From Lineus longissimus (lineage: Eukaryota > Nemertea > Pilidiophora > Heteronemertea > Lineidae), in contig NC_088324.1 in the NCBI RefSeq assembly GCF_910592395.1, forward strand, positions 4,368,953-4,432,952: a stretch of DNA of 64,000 nucleotides, in the 5' to 3' direction. Under the pieces are notes generated by a model that saw nothing but the letters and a program-made list of their open reading frames with translations, did not search any database and was not told the DNA's origin. Shown piece by piece: positions 21,241 to 33,096 of the stretch; the first letter of the stretch is position 1; each line of letters opens with the position of its first letter. The position numbers were made by a program, and so were the translations under genes.

Positions 21241-22323
21241 ATAGGCCCCAGATCCCGTCTGGGGACTATATTGAGATAACTGGAATTCTCGAAACTGTTA
21301 TTTTTTTCCACCAACACATTTATTGCGGTAGTCCAGCAAAACGGCTAAATAAACCAGAAATCAATCACCCTTACACCACCAAACCCAATTCCATCTATGG
21401 ACTATCGCAAAAGTATTTTAAAAATCCTGAGTATTTCGATACTTTTGAAGCATTTTTTGCTGAGATTCGTCTGATCGTCTTCTCCCAACATGCCGAAGCC
21501 GCGATTCAATCTGACATGCGCTGTGACATGCGCAGAGGCGAGACGCTGATACATTAGCATAAGCTCCGCCCGTCATAATAACGTCATTATTCTCAGGAGT
21601 TGGTCGAGCGATGGGACGATGAAGGTATTATAAAGAAACCCAATTCGATTCATGGACTATCGCAAAACGATTTTTCAAAACTCAGAATATTTCGATGCTT
21701 TAGATGCGTTTTTATGACGCCAGCTCCTCCCTCTCTGGGAGCTGGAGTCAGTATTGTTTTCGCTCAGGTTTCTCGTCCAATCACGTGACCTCTCCAACAC
21801 TCGATAATGCACTCTTTTCGTCCACGTTTTAGGCCAATATTCGGCATGAACATGAAATCTAATAAGCGCAGTACTTAAATCAGATGTTTCTCTCGCCTTG
21901 AAAACATTCCTGGGTAAAATCCATTGAGATTAGCCGAGTTAATCTACTTTTTCCGTGATTAAAATCTCTGCCGCTGAATTCTATAAATAGAAACTATTAA
22001 CATCGCGGCAGTGTGGTTCCCATTGTGCGCCCTCCCACTTCACACCATGTCTGGAAGTTTTACGGAGAGGGAGGGCGTGCGGTAAGAAGAATGGCCAAAA
22101 TGACGTCACGTTTTCCTGGCAATGCCTCTTGCCGGACCAGTCAAGCATTGGGAAAGCATCTTTAATTCAGACAATGTTAGAACTAAAGTAAAAGCAGATT
22201 TCACCACTAACCAGTCAAATCGGAATACGACGGCGCAAAATGTTCTCGCTTTCTACTCTGTTGACATGACGACTACCTGGGGACTATCAAATTTGCTACC
22301 AGCAAATTTCGGAATTCTAGTTA
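21241..22323 (+). repeat. Tandem duplication unit 2 (contains repeat R copy 3)
   Basis: Second unit, same order as 19897-21240 but lacking about 260 bases after the CGGAATACGACGGCGCAAAA block. It closes with the same TGACATGACGACTACCTGGG to GGAATTCTAGTTA segment as unit 1. The empty foldback site is at 22215-22223. The two units split the gag-like gene from its pol fragment. Confidence 0.8.
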
Positions 22324-22477
22324 CATAATTGTTCTTATAGCTATTTAAATGTATGTTTGGAATTGCTCCTCTGTCTTAACTCGGGGAATCTAATTCCCTA
22401 GTGGGGGCTTTTGTCCCTGCGCGGGTTGGGGTTGGGGGTCCTTTCCTCCGCCTAGAGTTGTCCATCTTCTTTTCCAG

Positions 22478-22850
22478 GACGATCAGTCGATTGGTTTTTC
22501 CCAACCGAGACAACTTGGTTTTCATATTCCGGAATGGGAATTGGGTTGTAAATTTGACCCTTTAAAAGCGGCGTCGGAGGTTTCTAAGCAGGTTTTCTGG
22601 ACAACTCTTGGGTTTCCGGAAGGAAGGGACTCCCGGCCGCCAACTCGCTCAAGGCCATTTGAGCACGTTATTAATGATCAGTCATTATCTCAACTGGAAT
22701 TGTTAGTTGGCTAATTCTATACCAATCAGGAATCCAAATTACTTTGTGGCGGGTGAACTACATCACAATGTTGCCAGTTGGGATGCCATGTTGGCTTCTC
22801 TGTCATCAGCTGATTTACCATGTCAGAGCATCAGAAAGTGGATGAAGCAT
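22478..22850 (+). pseudogene. Pol fragment of the DIRS/YR-type retroelement
   Basis: A TCTTTTCCAG acceptor is followed by an open frame (22478-22714) containing G-F-H-I-P-E-W-E-L-G-C-K-F-D and a W-T-T-L-G-F-P-E-G-R segment. After a frame change, 22731-22850 reads N-P-N-Y-F-V-A-G-E-L-H-H-N-V-A-S-W and on to I-R-K-W-M-K-H. An A-G-E-L-H-H ... W ... segment followed by a W-[IM]-x turn is typical of the region before the reverse transcriptase in DIRS-like elements. The sequence is lost after 22850, so the catalytic domains are absent. Assignment rests on pattern memory. Confidence 0.5.
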
Positions 22851-22924
22851 ATCTGATCTTTCTCCCAATACTTTTATTGTTAGGGTCATGTGAGAAAGCA
22901 TAGTGTCGCTTGTGGTGGGGAAAT

Positions 22925-23170
22925 TTCCAAAGTGAATGCATGAGGACAACCCATTTGTGTCGTATATCACTGGAAACGCCCGATTCCCCTGATTCTGCAG
23001 CGCATGATTAAGGACAATCACAATGTATTACATTACAAAAAACAAAAATGTGTCGGAAGGAACTATGGATGGTCCCAACATGGGGGGTTTGGGGGGGTTT
23101 CCCCTCCATTGTACTGGGTAAAAACGTTACGCTATCGTAGGGGGGTTCAGGGAGGGGGGCTCACTAAGTC
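22925..23170 (+). repeat. Element fragment shared with 14640-15000
   Basis: TTTCCAAAGTGAATGCATGA, GTCGTATATCACTGGAAACG and GTGTCGGAAGGAACTATGGA follow in the same order as at 14645-14770, ending in a GGGGGGTTTGGGGGGGTTTC module and GGCTCACTAAGTCCTTGACT as at 15000. It is a second copy of the same repeat. Confidence 0.65.
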
Positions 23171-23192
23171 CTTGACTTTACATATTATCTTT

Positions 23193-23573
23193 ATTAGGGC
23201 AATATCCGTCCTAAATAATGACAGAGAAGGGTGGTTTATTTCAATTTTGTGTCGACATGTTCGAGCTCACGCGACATAAACAAAGCAATCGCACATCCCC
23301 GTCCAAAAAAGGCACTTTAAGAAAAACAAATACGTTTTTCCAGCTTAAAACCACACTGACGACTAAGTTATATTGGTCTACTGCCAAATCTGAAGTATCA
23401 AAATGAATCACAAACTAGAACTAGCTCTATTTAGCTATAGTTGCGTGAAAAATTCGGGTGAGCGACATTCTGCACCCTAGCTGCCAATAAATAAACTACT
23501 TTCAGCCGTCTGCTCTGGTCTCGTTAGGGAGATTTTCCCAAATGTACGCGATGATGACGTGCCCCATTAACAG
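23193..23573 (+). mobile_element. Outer element of a three-level nest, left part
   Basis: Bases 23193-23516 repeat 14237-14561. At 23517 a GGTCTCGTTAGGGAG end begins and runs to CCCCATTAACAG at 23573, where it is cut by the AGCTCAGCTGA element. The missing continuation (ATGCGTTTCCAAAGTGAATG) resumes at 25946. Confidence 0.7.
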
Positions 23574-23639
23574 CTTTTTAGCTCAGCTGACTAAGTCAGC
23601 CGAGCTTGTCAAATAAGTTGTTCAGTGGCGTCCGTCTGT

Positions 23640-23640
<1 letters not shown>

Positions 23641-23672
<32 letters not shown>
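23641..23672 (+). repeat. (CCAT)n microsatellite
   Basis: CCATCCATCCATCCATCCAT run with CCGT interruptions, inside the 5' part of the AGCTCAGCTGA element. Confidence 0.9.
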
Positions 23673-23673
<1 letters not shown>

Positions 23674-24671
23674 GTTAAACCCATGGTGCACATTTTGTAA
23701 CCGTAAGACCTAGAGACTTCAATTTTGCATTTCTGGATACTTCTGGTCAAACTCTACTTTCAAAACAAAATTTGTCGCCATTCGACCTACTTCCTGCGAG
23801 CGAGAGTGCATGAAGGAAACTGGCCTATATCGGCCTAGGAGCAGCAGAATTAGTCGAAATATGCTCTAATATTAAGATAAAATTCTTGAAAATCTATTTT
23901 ATTGAGAAAAAGTTCAAAATTTTAACAGGAGAGGGCGCTACCTGCCTTTTAATTATTTCTGCCGATTCAAATTCCCGCCCGATGACGTCAGCCATCAATG
24001 AAGTCTCCTATTTGCCAGTTCTCAAAACATGGCAGCTACACAACAAAAGCAGTAGCTCCAGGAATAAATCACTGTTCACTTCAGCTTCGTAATCGATTGT
24101 ACCCCCACTTTATTGTGTTTTGTGTGGTGTTCCTATTCAATCAACGATGTAAGGCCTTATTATGTTGGTTTTAATTGAGAAGGTGCATTATAAGCGGCGT
24201 ACGAAATACCGAAGCGGAGACAAAATGGCGGCATGTTGTTTACGCCTGGAGCTCAATGACACTCAAGTACCCAATTTTCTGCTTAAAAAGTAGTAGTCTG
24301 GTAGGCGATATTATCACTAGTTCGTTTCAATGGTAGTCATAAGGTCTTTAGGGACTACTTTCAGAAATTAGTTCTTGAAAATTTGGCCACATTTCTGTGA
24401 AAACGATATCGGAAGTGCATGCTCTGTTCGCGATGACATCGCCGATGTATTTTGAAGTGGAGAATTCCCACAGTATGTGCAGTGAATTGGCATGATTCTG
24501 TTCGCCTATTAAGTTTTAGTTCTACGATTCTTTCATGAGTAAAAAGTAGACATTCTAAGCAATACAATAATGTCACTCCCATAAAAATTGATTGGAAATT
24601 GAGGGAGCTACGGCATTCTGTTTGTACAATACCAAATGGCACATTTTAAAAAGCGCTCATTGGACAACGTA

Positions 24672-25382
24672 GGTCTCGTTAGGGAGTTTTTCCCAAATGT
24701 ACGCGATGATGACGTGCCCCATTAACAGGGCGTAACATCTATTTTAAGATGCGTTTCCAAAGTGAATGCATGAGGACAACCCATTTGTGTCGTATATCAC
24801 TGGAAACGCCCGATTCCCCTGATTCTGCAGGATGTTAAATCGGGCATTTTATTTCTTTAAATAAATCATAAGCGTCGCATTTGCTCCTAGCTATGTTCAC
24901 CATCCCAAATGGCAATATTGCCAATTGGGCCGGACAATCACGAAAAACCCCAAATATTATACATTTCTTCCTGAATAATTCTTACAGAGACCATTCTCCC
25001 ATGAAAGACAGTTGCTTACGCTACACAAAAATCAAAAAAAAATCGAGGGTCAACCATTGAACTTTTGAGATATGTTGAATTTTGCACAAATCAGCGAAAA
25101 ACGCACCAACTGGCACTGGACGGCATTTCAACACGGGGCCGACGCACATCCCAAGTTCAGTGTACACATACGTCGGCAACAACAGTATAAATGCGTAGTT
25201 TCTTGTTAGTCGCCTATTGAGTAGCGCTATAGGTTTCAGAAACTCCAAAAAAACATGTCTTTGCCAAAACAACTGCTGAATCAACGCTGACATACTGTAA
25301 GGACCGAGAAATCAATGATTTTAGGAACTACGGTTAGGGGTTGGCCGCGCATGAATAACAAAAAAAACTCCCTAATGAGACC
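24672..25382. mobile_element. Innermost element: GGTCTCGTTAGGGAGTTTTT transposon
   Basis: 711 bp with inverted ends GGTCTCGTTAGGGAGTTTTT and AAAAACTCCCTAATGAGACC (one mismatch), flanked by GTA on both sides (24669-24671, 25383-25385). A 3-base duplication fits PIF/Harbinger or CACTA-type elements. No transposase ORF, so non-autonomous. The same family forms the outer element of this nest and partial copies at 14562 and 22925. Confidence 0.8.
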
Positions 25383-25945
25383 GTAGGGAATCACCAGAAA
25401 TGACGTCATCGCTGGTCTAAATAGAAAACTACGGTGGCGCAGTAGAGCACAAGAAAAGGTTTAGCATTAACTTCGTCATGCAAGCTTCAGCAACAAAACG
25501 ATTTCTCATGAATGATTTATTTGATCATCATCAGCTTGTTTCCCTTGATAGGTAAAAAAATGATTATCAATTTCCATCAAAGTTTTCTATTTTGTGTATA
25601 GTCACATGTTATTTAACTGGCAAGGAGCCAAGCAGTTTTGAATATTCGCGGGAAAATACTTCGTACTTGTGAACGAGGCTATGACAATGAGTATCCTCAT
25701 TCATGGCATAAACTTCATGTTTCGGTAAATATTTTCATACGATGATTTCACCCGAATTATGGTCAGGATTGAGAAATGAACAGTGGCATAATTATGTCAA
25801 CCAAAAACATTGTTACCGTAGTGAACGCAAAAGGATATCAAATACCATGGAGCATGCCATTTTCATGCATAATGAACTGAACACCGGGAAGATATTAATG
25901 ATATTAACTCAGCTGAGCGCCAGGCCCTTGGGCCTCTTGTTTAAA

Positions 25946-26272
25946 ATGCGTTTCCAAAGTGAATGCATGAGGACAACCCATTTGTGTCGTATATCACAGG
26001 AAACGCCCGATTCCCCTGATTCTGCAGGATGTTAAATCGGGCATTTTATTTCTTTAAATAAATCATAAGCGTCGCATTTGCTCCTAGGCCTAGCTCTGTT
26101 CACCATCCCAAATGGCAATATTACCAATTAAACCGGACAATCACGAAAACCCCCAAATATTATACATTTCTCTGAATAATTCTTACAGTGACCATACCCC
26201 CATGAAAGACAGTTGCTTACACTTCACAACAATAAAAAAAAATCGAGGGTCAACCATCATGACCATTGAACT
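25946..26272 (+). mobile_element. Outer element of the nest, right part
   Basis: It continues the GGTCTC family after the nested insertion and parallels 24757-25065: CGTTTCCAAAGTGAATGCAT, CATTTTATTTCTTTAAATAA, CCATCCCAAATGGCAATATT and AATCGAGGGTCAACCAT. It is cut off at the start of the 70-bp minisatellite, so the right inverted end is lost. Confidence 0.7.
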
Positions 26273-26277
26273 TTGGG

Positions 26278-26697
26278 CCTGGCTGTGACCGTCTCATATC
26301 TCTCAGTCTCACCATGTTGACAACTTGACAAAGCAGCCAAGACTGATGTGGCCTGACTGTCTCATCTCTCTCATCATGCTGTCAACACGGTGATGGAGCT
26401 GCCAGGACTGATTCAGCCTGGCTGTGACTGTCTCATCTCTCTCACCATGTTGACAACTTGGCAGAGCAGCCAACAAGACTGATGTGGCCTGGCTGTGACT
26501 GTCTCATCTCTCTCATCATGTTGCCAACACGGTGAAGCTACAAAGACTGATTTGGACTGGCTGTAACTGTCTCATCTCTCGCACCATATTGTCAACACGG
26601 TGGAGCAGCCAGGACTGATGTGGCCTGGCTGTGACTGCCTCATCTCTCTCATTATGTTGTCAACACGATGGAGCAGCCAGGACTGATTCGGCCACGA
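26278..26697 (+). repeat. ~70-bp minisatellite
   Basis: Six imperfect units, 64-73 bases apart, each with GCCTGGCTGTGACTGTCTCA, a CTCTCTCATCATGTTG block, CAACACGGTG and GCAGCCAGGACTGAT. Confidence 0.85.
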
Positions 26698-27119
26698 GAT
26701 ATATGAGCTCCTAATTGATTTAAACTTTTGTTCTTGTCGTAGCACGGGTCACAAGTCTAAAAGCTGTCGTGACCTGCTAGCAACTCCTGTTGTAACATGG
26801 GTCAGCTTTGTCCCAAGGATATTCTTCATCCCCATAGTTCACCTGGCTAAGTTCCAATTCATCTTTTAGCATCAACATCTGCTATGACCCATCTCGCATG
26901 TAAAAAATGCTCCAGCATGATGCCTGAGCAGAAATCCCCCTACAAGCAGCCTAATTTCAACTTCGGAGAACAAATTACACCCAAATCAGTGTCATGAAAT
27001 TTTCAGAAAATGTGTTATTTACGTTGTGCTTATTTCGTTTATGGCTACTAAATTTTATTTTGATGGTTTTATACCTGACTTTAAACCTGGTGGACGCTGG
27101 TGGGACGCTGGTGGACACG

Positions 27120-28840
27120 GTTTAGGATGACCGCCCATACTCAGCGATAAACCATTCAATGTGAACTCAAGTTAATAAGATCATCATGTGAGATAAGGAT
27201 TCATACTGGTGATAAACAATTCAATGCAATGGGAACTCAAGTTAATATGGTCATCTGAGGGATGTGGATTCATACTGATTATGAACCATTCAATGGTAAC
27301 TCAAGTTAATGTTGTCATCTGAGGGATGTGGATTCTTACTGGTGATGAACCATTCAATGGGAACAAAGTTAATGTGGTTGTCTGAGGGATGTGGATTCAT
27401 ACTGGTGATGAACCATTCAATGGGAACTCAAATTAATGTGGTCATCTGAGGGATGTGGATTCATACTGGTGATGAACCATTCAATGGGAACTCAAATTAA
27501 TGTTGTCATCTGAGGGATGTGGATTCATACTGGTGATGAACCATTCAATGGGAACTCAAATTAATGTTGTCATCTGAGGGATGTGGCTTCATACTGATGA
27601 TGAACCATTCAATGGGAACTCAAATTAATGTGGTTGTCTGAGGGATGTGGATTCATACTGATGATGAACCATTCAATGGGAACTCAAATTAATGTGGTTG
27701 TCTGAGGGATGTGGATTCATACTGATGATGAACCATTCAATGGGAACTCAAATTAATGTGGTTGTCTGAGGGATGTGGCTTCATACTGATGATGAACCAT
27801 TCAATGGGAACTAAAGTTAATGTGGTCGTCTGAGGGATGTGGATTCATACTTGTGATGAACCATTCAAAGGGAACTAAAGTTAATGTGGTCGTCTGAGGG
27901 ATGTGGATTTATACTGGTGATGAACCATTCAATGGGAACTCAAATTAATGTGGTCATCTGAGGGATGTGGATTCATACTGGTGATGAACCATTCAATGGG
28001 AACTCAAATTAATGTTGTCATCTGAGGGATGTGGATTCATACTGGTGATGAACCATTCAATGGGAACTCAAATTAATGTGGTTGTCTGAGGGATGTGGCT
28101 TCATACTGATGATGAACCATTCAATGGGAACTCAAATTAATGTGGTTGTCTGAGGGATGTGGCTTCATACTGATGATGAACCATTCAATGGGAACTAAAG
28201 TTAATGTGGTCGTCTGAGGGATGTGGATTCATACTGGTGATGAACCATTCAATGGGAACTAAATTTAATGTGGTCGTCTGAGGGATGTGGATTCATACTG
28301 ATGATGAACCATTCAATGGGAACTAAATTTAATGTGGTCGTCTGAGGGATGTGGATTCATACTGATGATGAACCATTCAATGGGAACTCAAATTAATGTG
28401 GTTGTCTGAGGGATGTGGATTCATACTGATGATGAACCATTCAATGGGAACTCAAATTAATGTGGTCGTCTGAGGGATGTGGCTTCATACTGATGATGAA
28501 CCATTCAATGGGAACTAAAGTTAATGTGGTCGTCTGAGGGATGTGGATTCATACTGGTGATGAACCATTCAATGGGAACTAAATTTAATGTGGTCGTCTG
28601 AGGGATGTGGATTCATACTGATGATGAACCATTCAATGGGAACTAAATTTAATGTGGTCGTCTGAGGGATGTGGATTCATACTGATGATGAACCATTCAA
28701 TGGGAACTAAATTTAATGTGGTCGTCTGAGGGATGTGGATTCATACTGATGATGAACCATTCAATGGGAACTAAATTTAATGTGGTCGTCTGAGGGATGT
28801 GGATTCATACTGATGATGAACCATTCAATGGGAACTAAAG
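27120..28840 (+). repeat. 64-bp satellite, left block
   Basis: About 27 tandem copies of a 64-base unit: GAGGGATGTGGATTCATACT, GGTGATGAACCATTCAATGG, GAACTCAAATTAATGTGGTC, then ATCT. The most divergent, probably oldest, copies are at the left edge (27120-27300). There ATTCATACTGGTGATAAA followed by CCATTCAATGTGAACTC reads, with one-base shifts, as the I-H-T-G-D-K-P-F linker and Q-C-E-L start of a C2H2 zinc finger. 64 is not a multiple of three, so the array cannot encode protein. Variants (GGTGAT/GATGAT, CAAATT/AAAGTT/AAATTT) recur in runs, suggesting local unequal exchange. Confidence 0.9.
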
Positions 28841-28844
28841 TTAA

Positions 28845-29728
28845 CCCTTTAGCTACTATGGATCCTACAATTTTCTACCTGCTGCTCACTGAAGTTTTAA
28901 AGCCAAATCATGATTTTGACTGGGTCAAGAACTTTTGAAAAAAGAGATACAAAAAGTTGTATTTCATGCACTACAAGTGTTATTTATTTGGTAGAATACA
29001 TACATATCTACACGATTTTAGGCAATTTTAGTTGAATTAACCCTCCACGAACCAGAATTAACCCACATTCTTCGAATCTAAAATTTCAGCACAAACACCT
29101 CTTTTTATGGATAGAAATGACCAAAAATGTCAATGTATCACCACAGAATGTCATATATTGATGGGTTACTGGCAAAACATATCGATCTTCCACTAATAAC
29201 TTGCTATTTATGCACTTTTACTGACTTTTTTTAGGTGATAAACACGCACAGTGTATAAGCATGTACATTTACATGTAAGACTACTGTAGTGACCAAGCGG
29301 TATCATGCATCGTCTTTCGGCCTATATTACGCCCTGTGATCGTACTTCATGAATGTCCACACCATCATATTCCAATTGTCCAGTCTCCTAACAATCTTTT
29401 GAAAGTAGTTAGATGAAAATCTGTCCAGTTTTGGTTCCACAATGACCTAATTTATGTCACGAAATTTTGGATGATAATCCAACATGGCGGCATTTTCACC
29501 AAAGTTCAAGATGTTCATTCAAAGCTATTTTTCTCTATGAAAATACATTGTAGCACACCTAGAAACGAGTTTTAAATGAATTTTAAGGTAGGCAACCATG
29601 TCCCCATGGTGTTATTAGTGATTTATGTGCATTGGTACAGGCGCAGTGGTAGATTTAAACAGGGGCGGCTACGGGCGGATCAGTGAGGAGCCGGGCGGGC
29701 GGCTACGGGCGGATCAGTAGCTAAAGGG
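28845..29728. mobile_element. piggyBac-like non-autonomous element with TTAA duplication
   Basis: 884 bp inserted in the 64-bp satellite. TTAA lies at both junctions (28841-28844, 29729-29732). The ends are perfectly inverted for 13 bases: CCCTTTAGCTACT and AGTAGCTAAAGGG. A TTAA target with CCC...GGG ends is the piggyBac signature. The right subterminal part has two copies of GGCGGCTACGGGCGGATCAG. No transposase ORF. The satellite resumes in register with AATGTGGTC. Confidence 0.9.
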
Positions 29729-29732
29729 TTAA

Positions 29733-31440
29733 TGTGGTCGTCTGAGGGATGTGGATTCATACTGGTGATAAGTCATTCAATGGGAACTCAAGTTAATGTG
29801 GTTGTCTGAGGGATGTGGATTCATACTGATGATGAACCATTCAATAGGAACTCAAATTAATGTGGTCATCTGAGGGATGTGGATTCATACTGGTGATGAA
29901 CCATTCAATGGGAACTAAAGTAAATGTGGTCGTCTGAGGGATGTGGATTCATACTGGTGATAAGTCATTCAATGGGAACTCAAGTTAATGTGGTTGTCTG
30001 AGGGATGTGGATTCATACTGGTGATGAACCATTCAATGGGAACTTAAGTTAATGTGGTCGTCTGAGGGATGTGGATTCATACTGGTGATGAACCATTCAA
30101 TGGGAACTCAAGTTAATGTGGTTGTCTGAGGGATGTGGATTCATACTGGTGATGAACCATTCAATGGGAACTAAAGTTAATGTGGTTGTCTGAGGGATGT
30201 GGATTCATACTTGTGATGAACCATTCAATGGGAACTAAAGTTAATGTGGTTGTATGAGGGATGTGGATTCATACTGGTGATGAACCATTCAATGGGAACT
30301 AAATTTAATGTGGTCGTCTGAGGGATGTGGATTCATACTGATGATGAACCATTCAATAGGAGCTCAAGTTAATGTGGTCATCTGAGGGATGTGGATTCAT
30401 ACTGGTGATGAACCATTCAATGGGAACTAAAGTTAATGTGGTCGTCTGAGGGATGTGGATTCATACTGATGATGAACCATTCAATGGGAACTAAATTTAA
30501 TGTGGTCGTCTGAGGGATGTGGCTTCATACTGATGATGAACCATTCAATGGGAACTAAAGTTAATGTGGTCGTCTGAGGGATGTGGATTCATACTTGTGA
30601 TGAACCATTCAAAGGGAACTAAAGTTAATGTGGTCGTCTGAGGGATGTGGATTCATACTGATGATGAACCATTCAATGGGAGCTCAAGTTAATGTGGTCA
30701 TCACAGGAATGTGGATTCATACTGATGATGAACCATTCAATGGGAACTAAATTTAATGTGGTCGTCTGAGGGATGTGGCTTCATACTGATGATGAACCAT
30801 TCAATGGGAACTAAAGTTAATGTGGTCGTCTGAGGGATGTGGATTCATACTGGTGATGAACCATTCAATGGGAACTAAGGTTAATGTGGTCGTCTGAGGG
30901 ATGTGGATTCATAATGATTATGAACCATTCAATGGGAACTCAATTTAATGTGGTTGTCTGAGGGATGTGGATTCATACTGGTGATGAACCATTCAATGGG
31001 AACTAAAGTTAGTGGTCGTCTGAGGGATGTGGATTCATACTGATGATGAACCATTCAATGGGAACTAAAGTTAATGTGGTCGTCTGAGGGATGTGGATTC
31101 ATACTGATGATGAACCATTCAATGGGAACTAAATTTAATGTGGTCGTCTGAGGGATGTGGCTTCATACTGATGTTGAACCATTCAATGGGAACTAAAGTT
31201 AATGTGGTCGTTTGAGGGATATGGATTCATACTTGTGATGAACCATTCAAAGGGAACTAAAGTTAATGTGGTCGTCTGAGGGATGTGGATTCATACTGAT
31301 GATGAACCATTCAATGGGAGCTCAAGTTAATGTGGTCATCTGAGGGATGTGGATTCATACTGGTGATAAGCCATTCAATGGGAACTCAAGTTATGTGGTC
31401 ATCTGAGGGATGGATCTATGGATTCAAGCTGGAAATAAAC
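29733..31440 (+). repeat. 64-bp satellite, right block
   Basis: About 27 further copies of the 64-base unit, continuing after the piggyBac-like insertion. Units decay again at the right edge (31400-31520), where a 60-70-base unit with ATGGATTCATGCTAGAG and ATTCAATGTGAACTCTGG is still recognisable. Confidence 0.9.
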
Positions 31441-31519
31441 CATTCAATGTGATCGCAAATTATTTCAGTAATCAGAGCAATGATGGATTCATGCTAGAGT
31501 TAAACTATTCAATGTGAAC

Positions 31520-33090
31520 TCTGGTTTATCTCCAATATTATTTCATCCCTGAGATGATCACATTAACTTGAAATTTGACTGAAATAAATCACATGTTGTC
31601 ACTCATTTCTGTCTCGTTTTTAAGAACCATTGATTTTATCCCTGATTGGATATCATTTTGCATTTCCCCCCCCCCCTCGAATGTACATAAATTTCTCATG
31701 GTCATAATTTTACCCCCAATCAAGAAAATCAAGTGAAAAGTCTGCAAACATGTATTCTATTTTTGTTTGGATTTGCTATTCTAAATTGTTCATGAAATCT
31801 TTTGATCCAAGATATTAATCCCCAAGAGAATCCTTAATGGAATAAAAGCTGTATCTTTTTGTATCAAACAAACAAATCAAACCAACCACATCGAGTACTG
31901 AGTAGTACTGCTAATTTTTCACTGAATTCTTTTTAAAAAATAAATTTTTCAATGAAAAGTGTGAATGAATGTCTAGTATCATTCAGGTTTGCACCATTTT
32001 TCCTTTTGGTTTTTATTGCAAGAAACTGTTTAAGCAAAAAAAAAATTATATATGAAAAAATATTCAACAATACAACTAACGACACCTAGCCCTTTACTAT
32101 TTCCAAATCAGTCCCACCCAAATATTTATTCCTTATCACCAATCACATTACCAACTTGGATTAGCCTTGGCCATCTTACACCTTTGTTTGATTGCTTGGA
32201 GCGACAAAAGACATAGCCAACCTCAAAAGAATGTGTGGGAGTGTTACATAAAACCACTACCTGTCACATTTTATGCCTTCCAATGCTTGCTATGCTTCGC
32301 CTGTAGTGCAGGCTGAACTTTCATTGCAGCAAGGTGCACATGGTTTTTGGTCGAATTTTGACTTATTTCAAGACTGAAATAGCAAAATAACTTGTGTTTA
32401 GCACAAATCTTCTACAAGGTGGGTATCACCTTCTCTCTAAAGGAATCTTGACGTTATTCATGTTTTATTTTTGTAGGCCCAATGGATTTTTGAAGAGGGC
32501 AACTTGTCTTTGTATTTTCCCCTTGTATTTTTCAATACAGAGAAAGAATCTACTTCCAAGAACCATTTTAAGGGTTGCAAAAAAGCACAATGGCACTAGG
32601 CCTTTGACCCATCATACCACCAAAACATGAACTGCCCAGCATCAATTTCCTGTCGGTATCTGGAAGTGGAATTGAATAAACACCCTTCGGTATATACAAA
32701 ATATGAAATTTAAGTGATTACTGCCATATTTGAATTTTGATCTTGCCGAAATTTGGCGTACACATAGAGGGACTTAGATTCATCCTTCAACCAAATAAGA
32801 ACCATCTCAATTGAACAATGACAAAACATACGACCAATTGGTGAAATAATAAAATTTGAACCCTGTCGGCCTGTGACCTTGAGAGGTTGGTCAAGTCAAC
32901 AACCCCGATCATAATAGAACCCAAGAAATATGTAAAAATGCTTAAAAAAAATAAATAAATGAAGTTCACAAAATTTTAGTCAATTTGTGCCCCTTAGGAC
33001 AGCTATTCTACTAGAGGTCACTTGAGCCAAAAATGAAAAAATGCTCTCAACTTGAGGAATTTGAAACTATGAATTTGTGCCAATTTATCA
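31520..33090. other. No gene recognised
   Basis: A/T-rich sequence with homopolymers (a C run near 31667) and only short ORFs; the 78-residue ORF at 32394-32630 has no motif. It could be intron or intergenic DNA upstream of the collagen-like gene. Confidence 0.4.
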
Positions 33091-33096
33091 TTACAG

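Larger units (their letters stand above)
23575..25942 (+). mobile_element. AGCTCAGCTGA element, full-length copy with an insertion
   Basis: It starts TTTTTAGCTCAGCTGACTAA, with a hairpin CTGACTAAGTCAG and a CCAT microsatellite at 23641-23670. It ends AGCGCCAGGCCCTTGGGCCT then CTTGTTT, where AGGCCCTTGGGCCT is a perfect short hairpin. About 1.65 kb is its own sequence; the rest is the nested element 24672-25382. The 3' hairpin, T-rich start and lack of long terminal repeats recall non-autonomous Helitron/Helentron-type elements, which is an inference. It interrupts the outer element at 23573/25946, and about 20 bases of the target appear lost. Confidence 0.7.
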
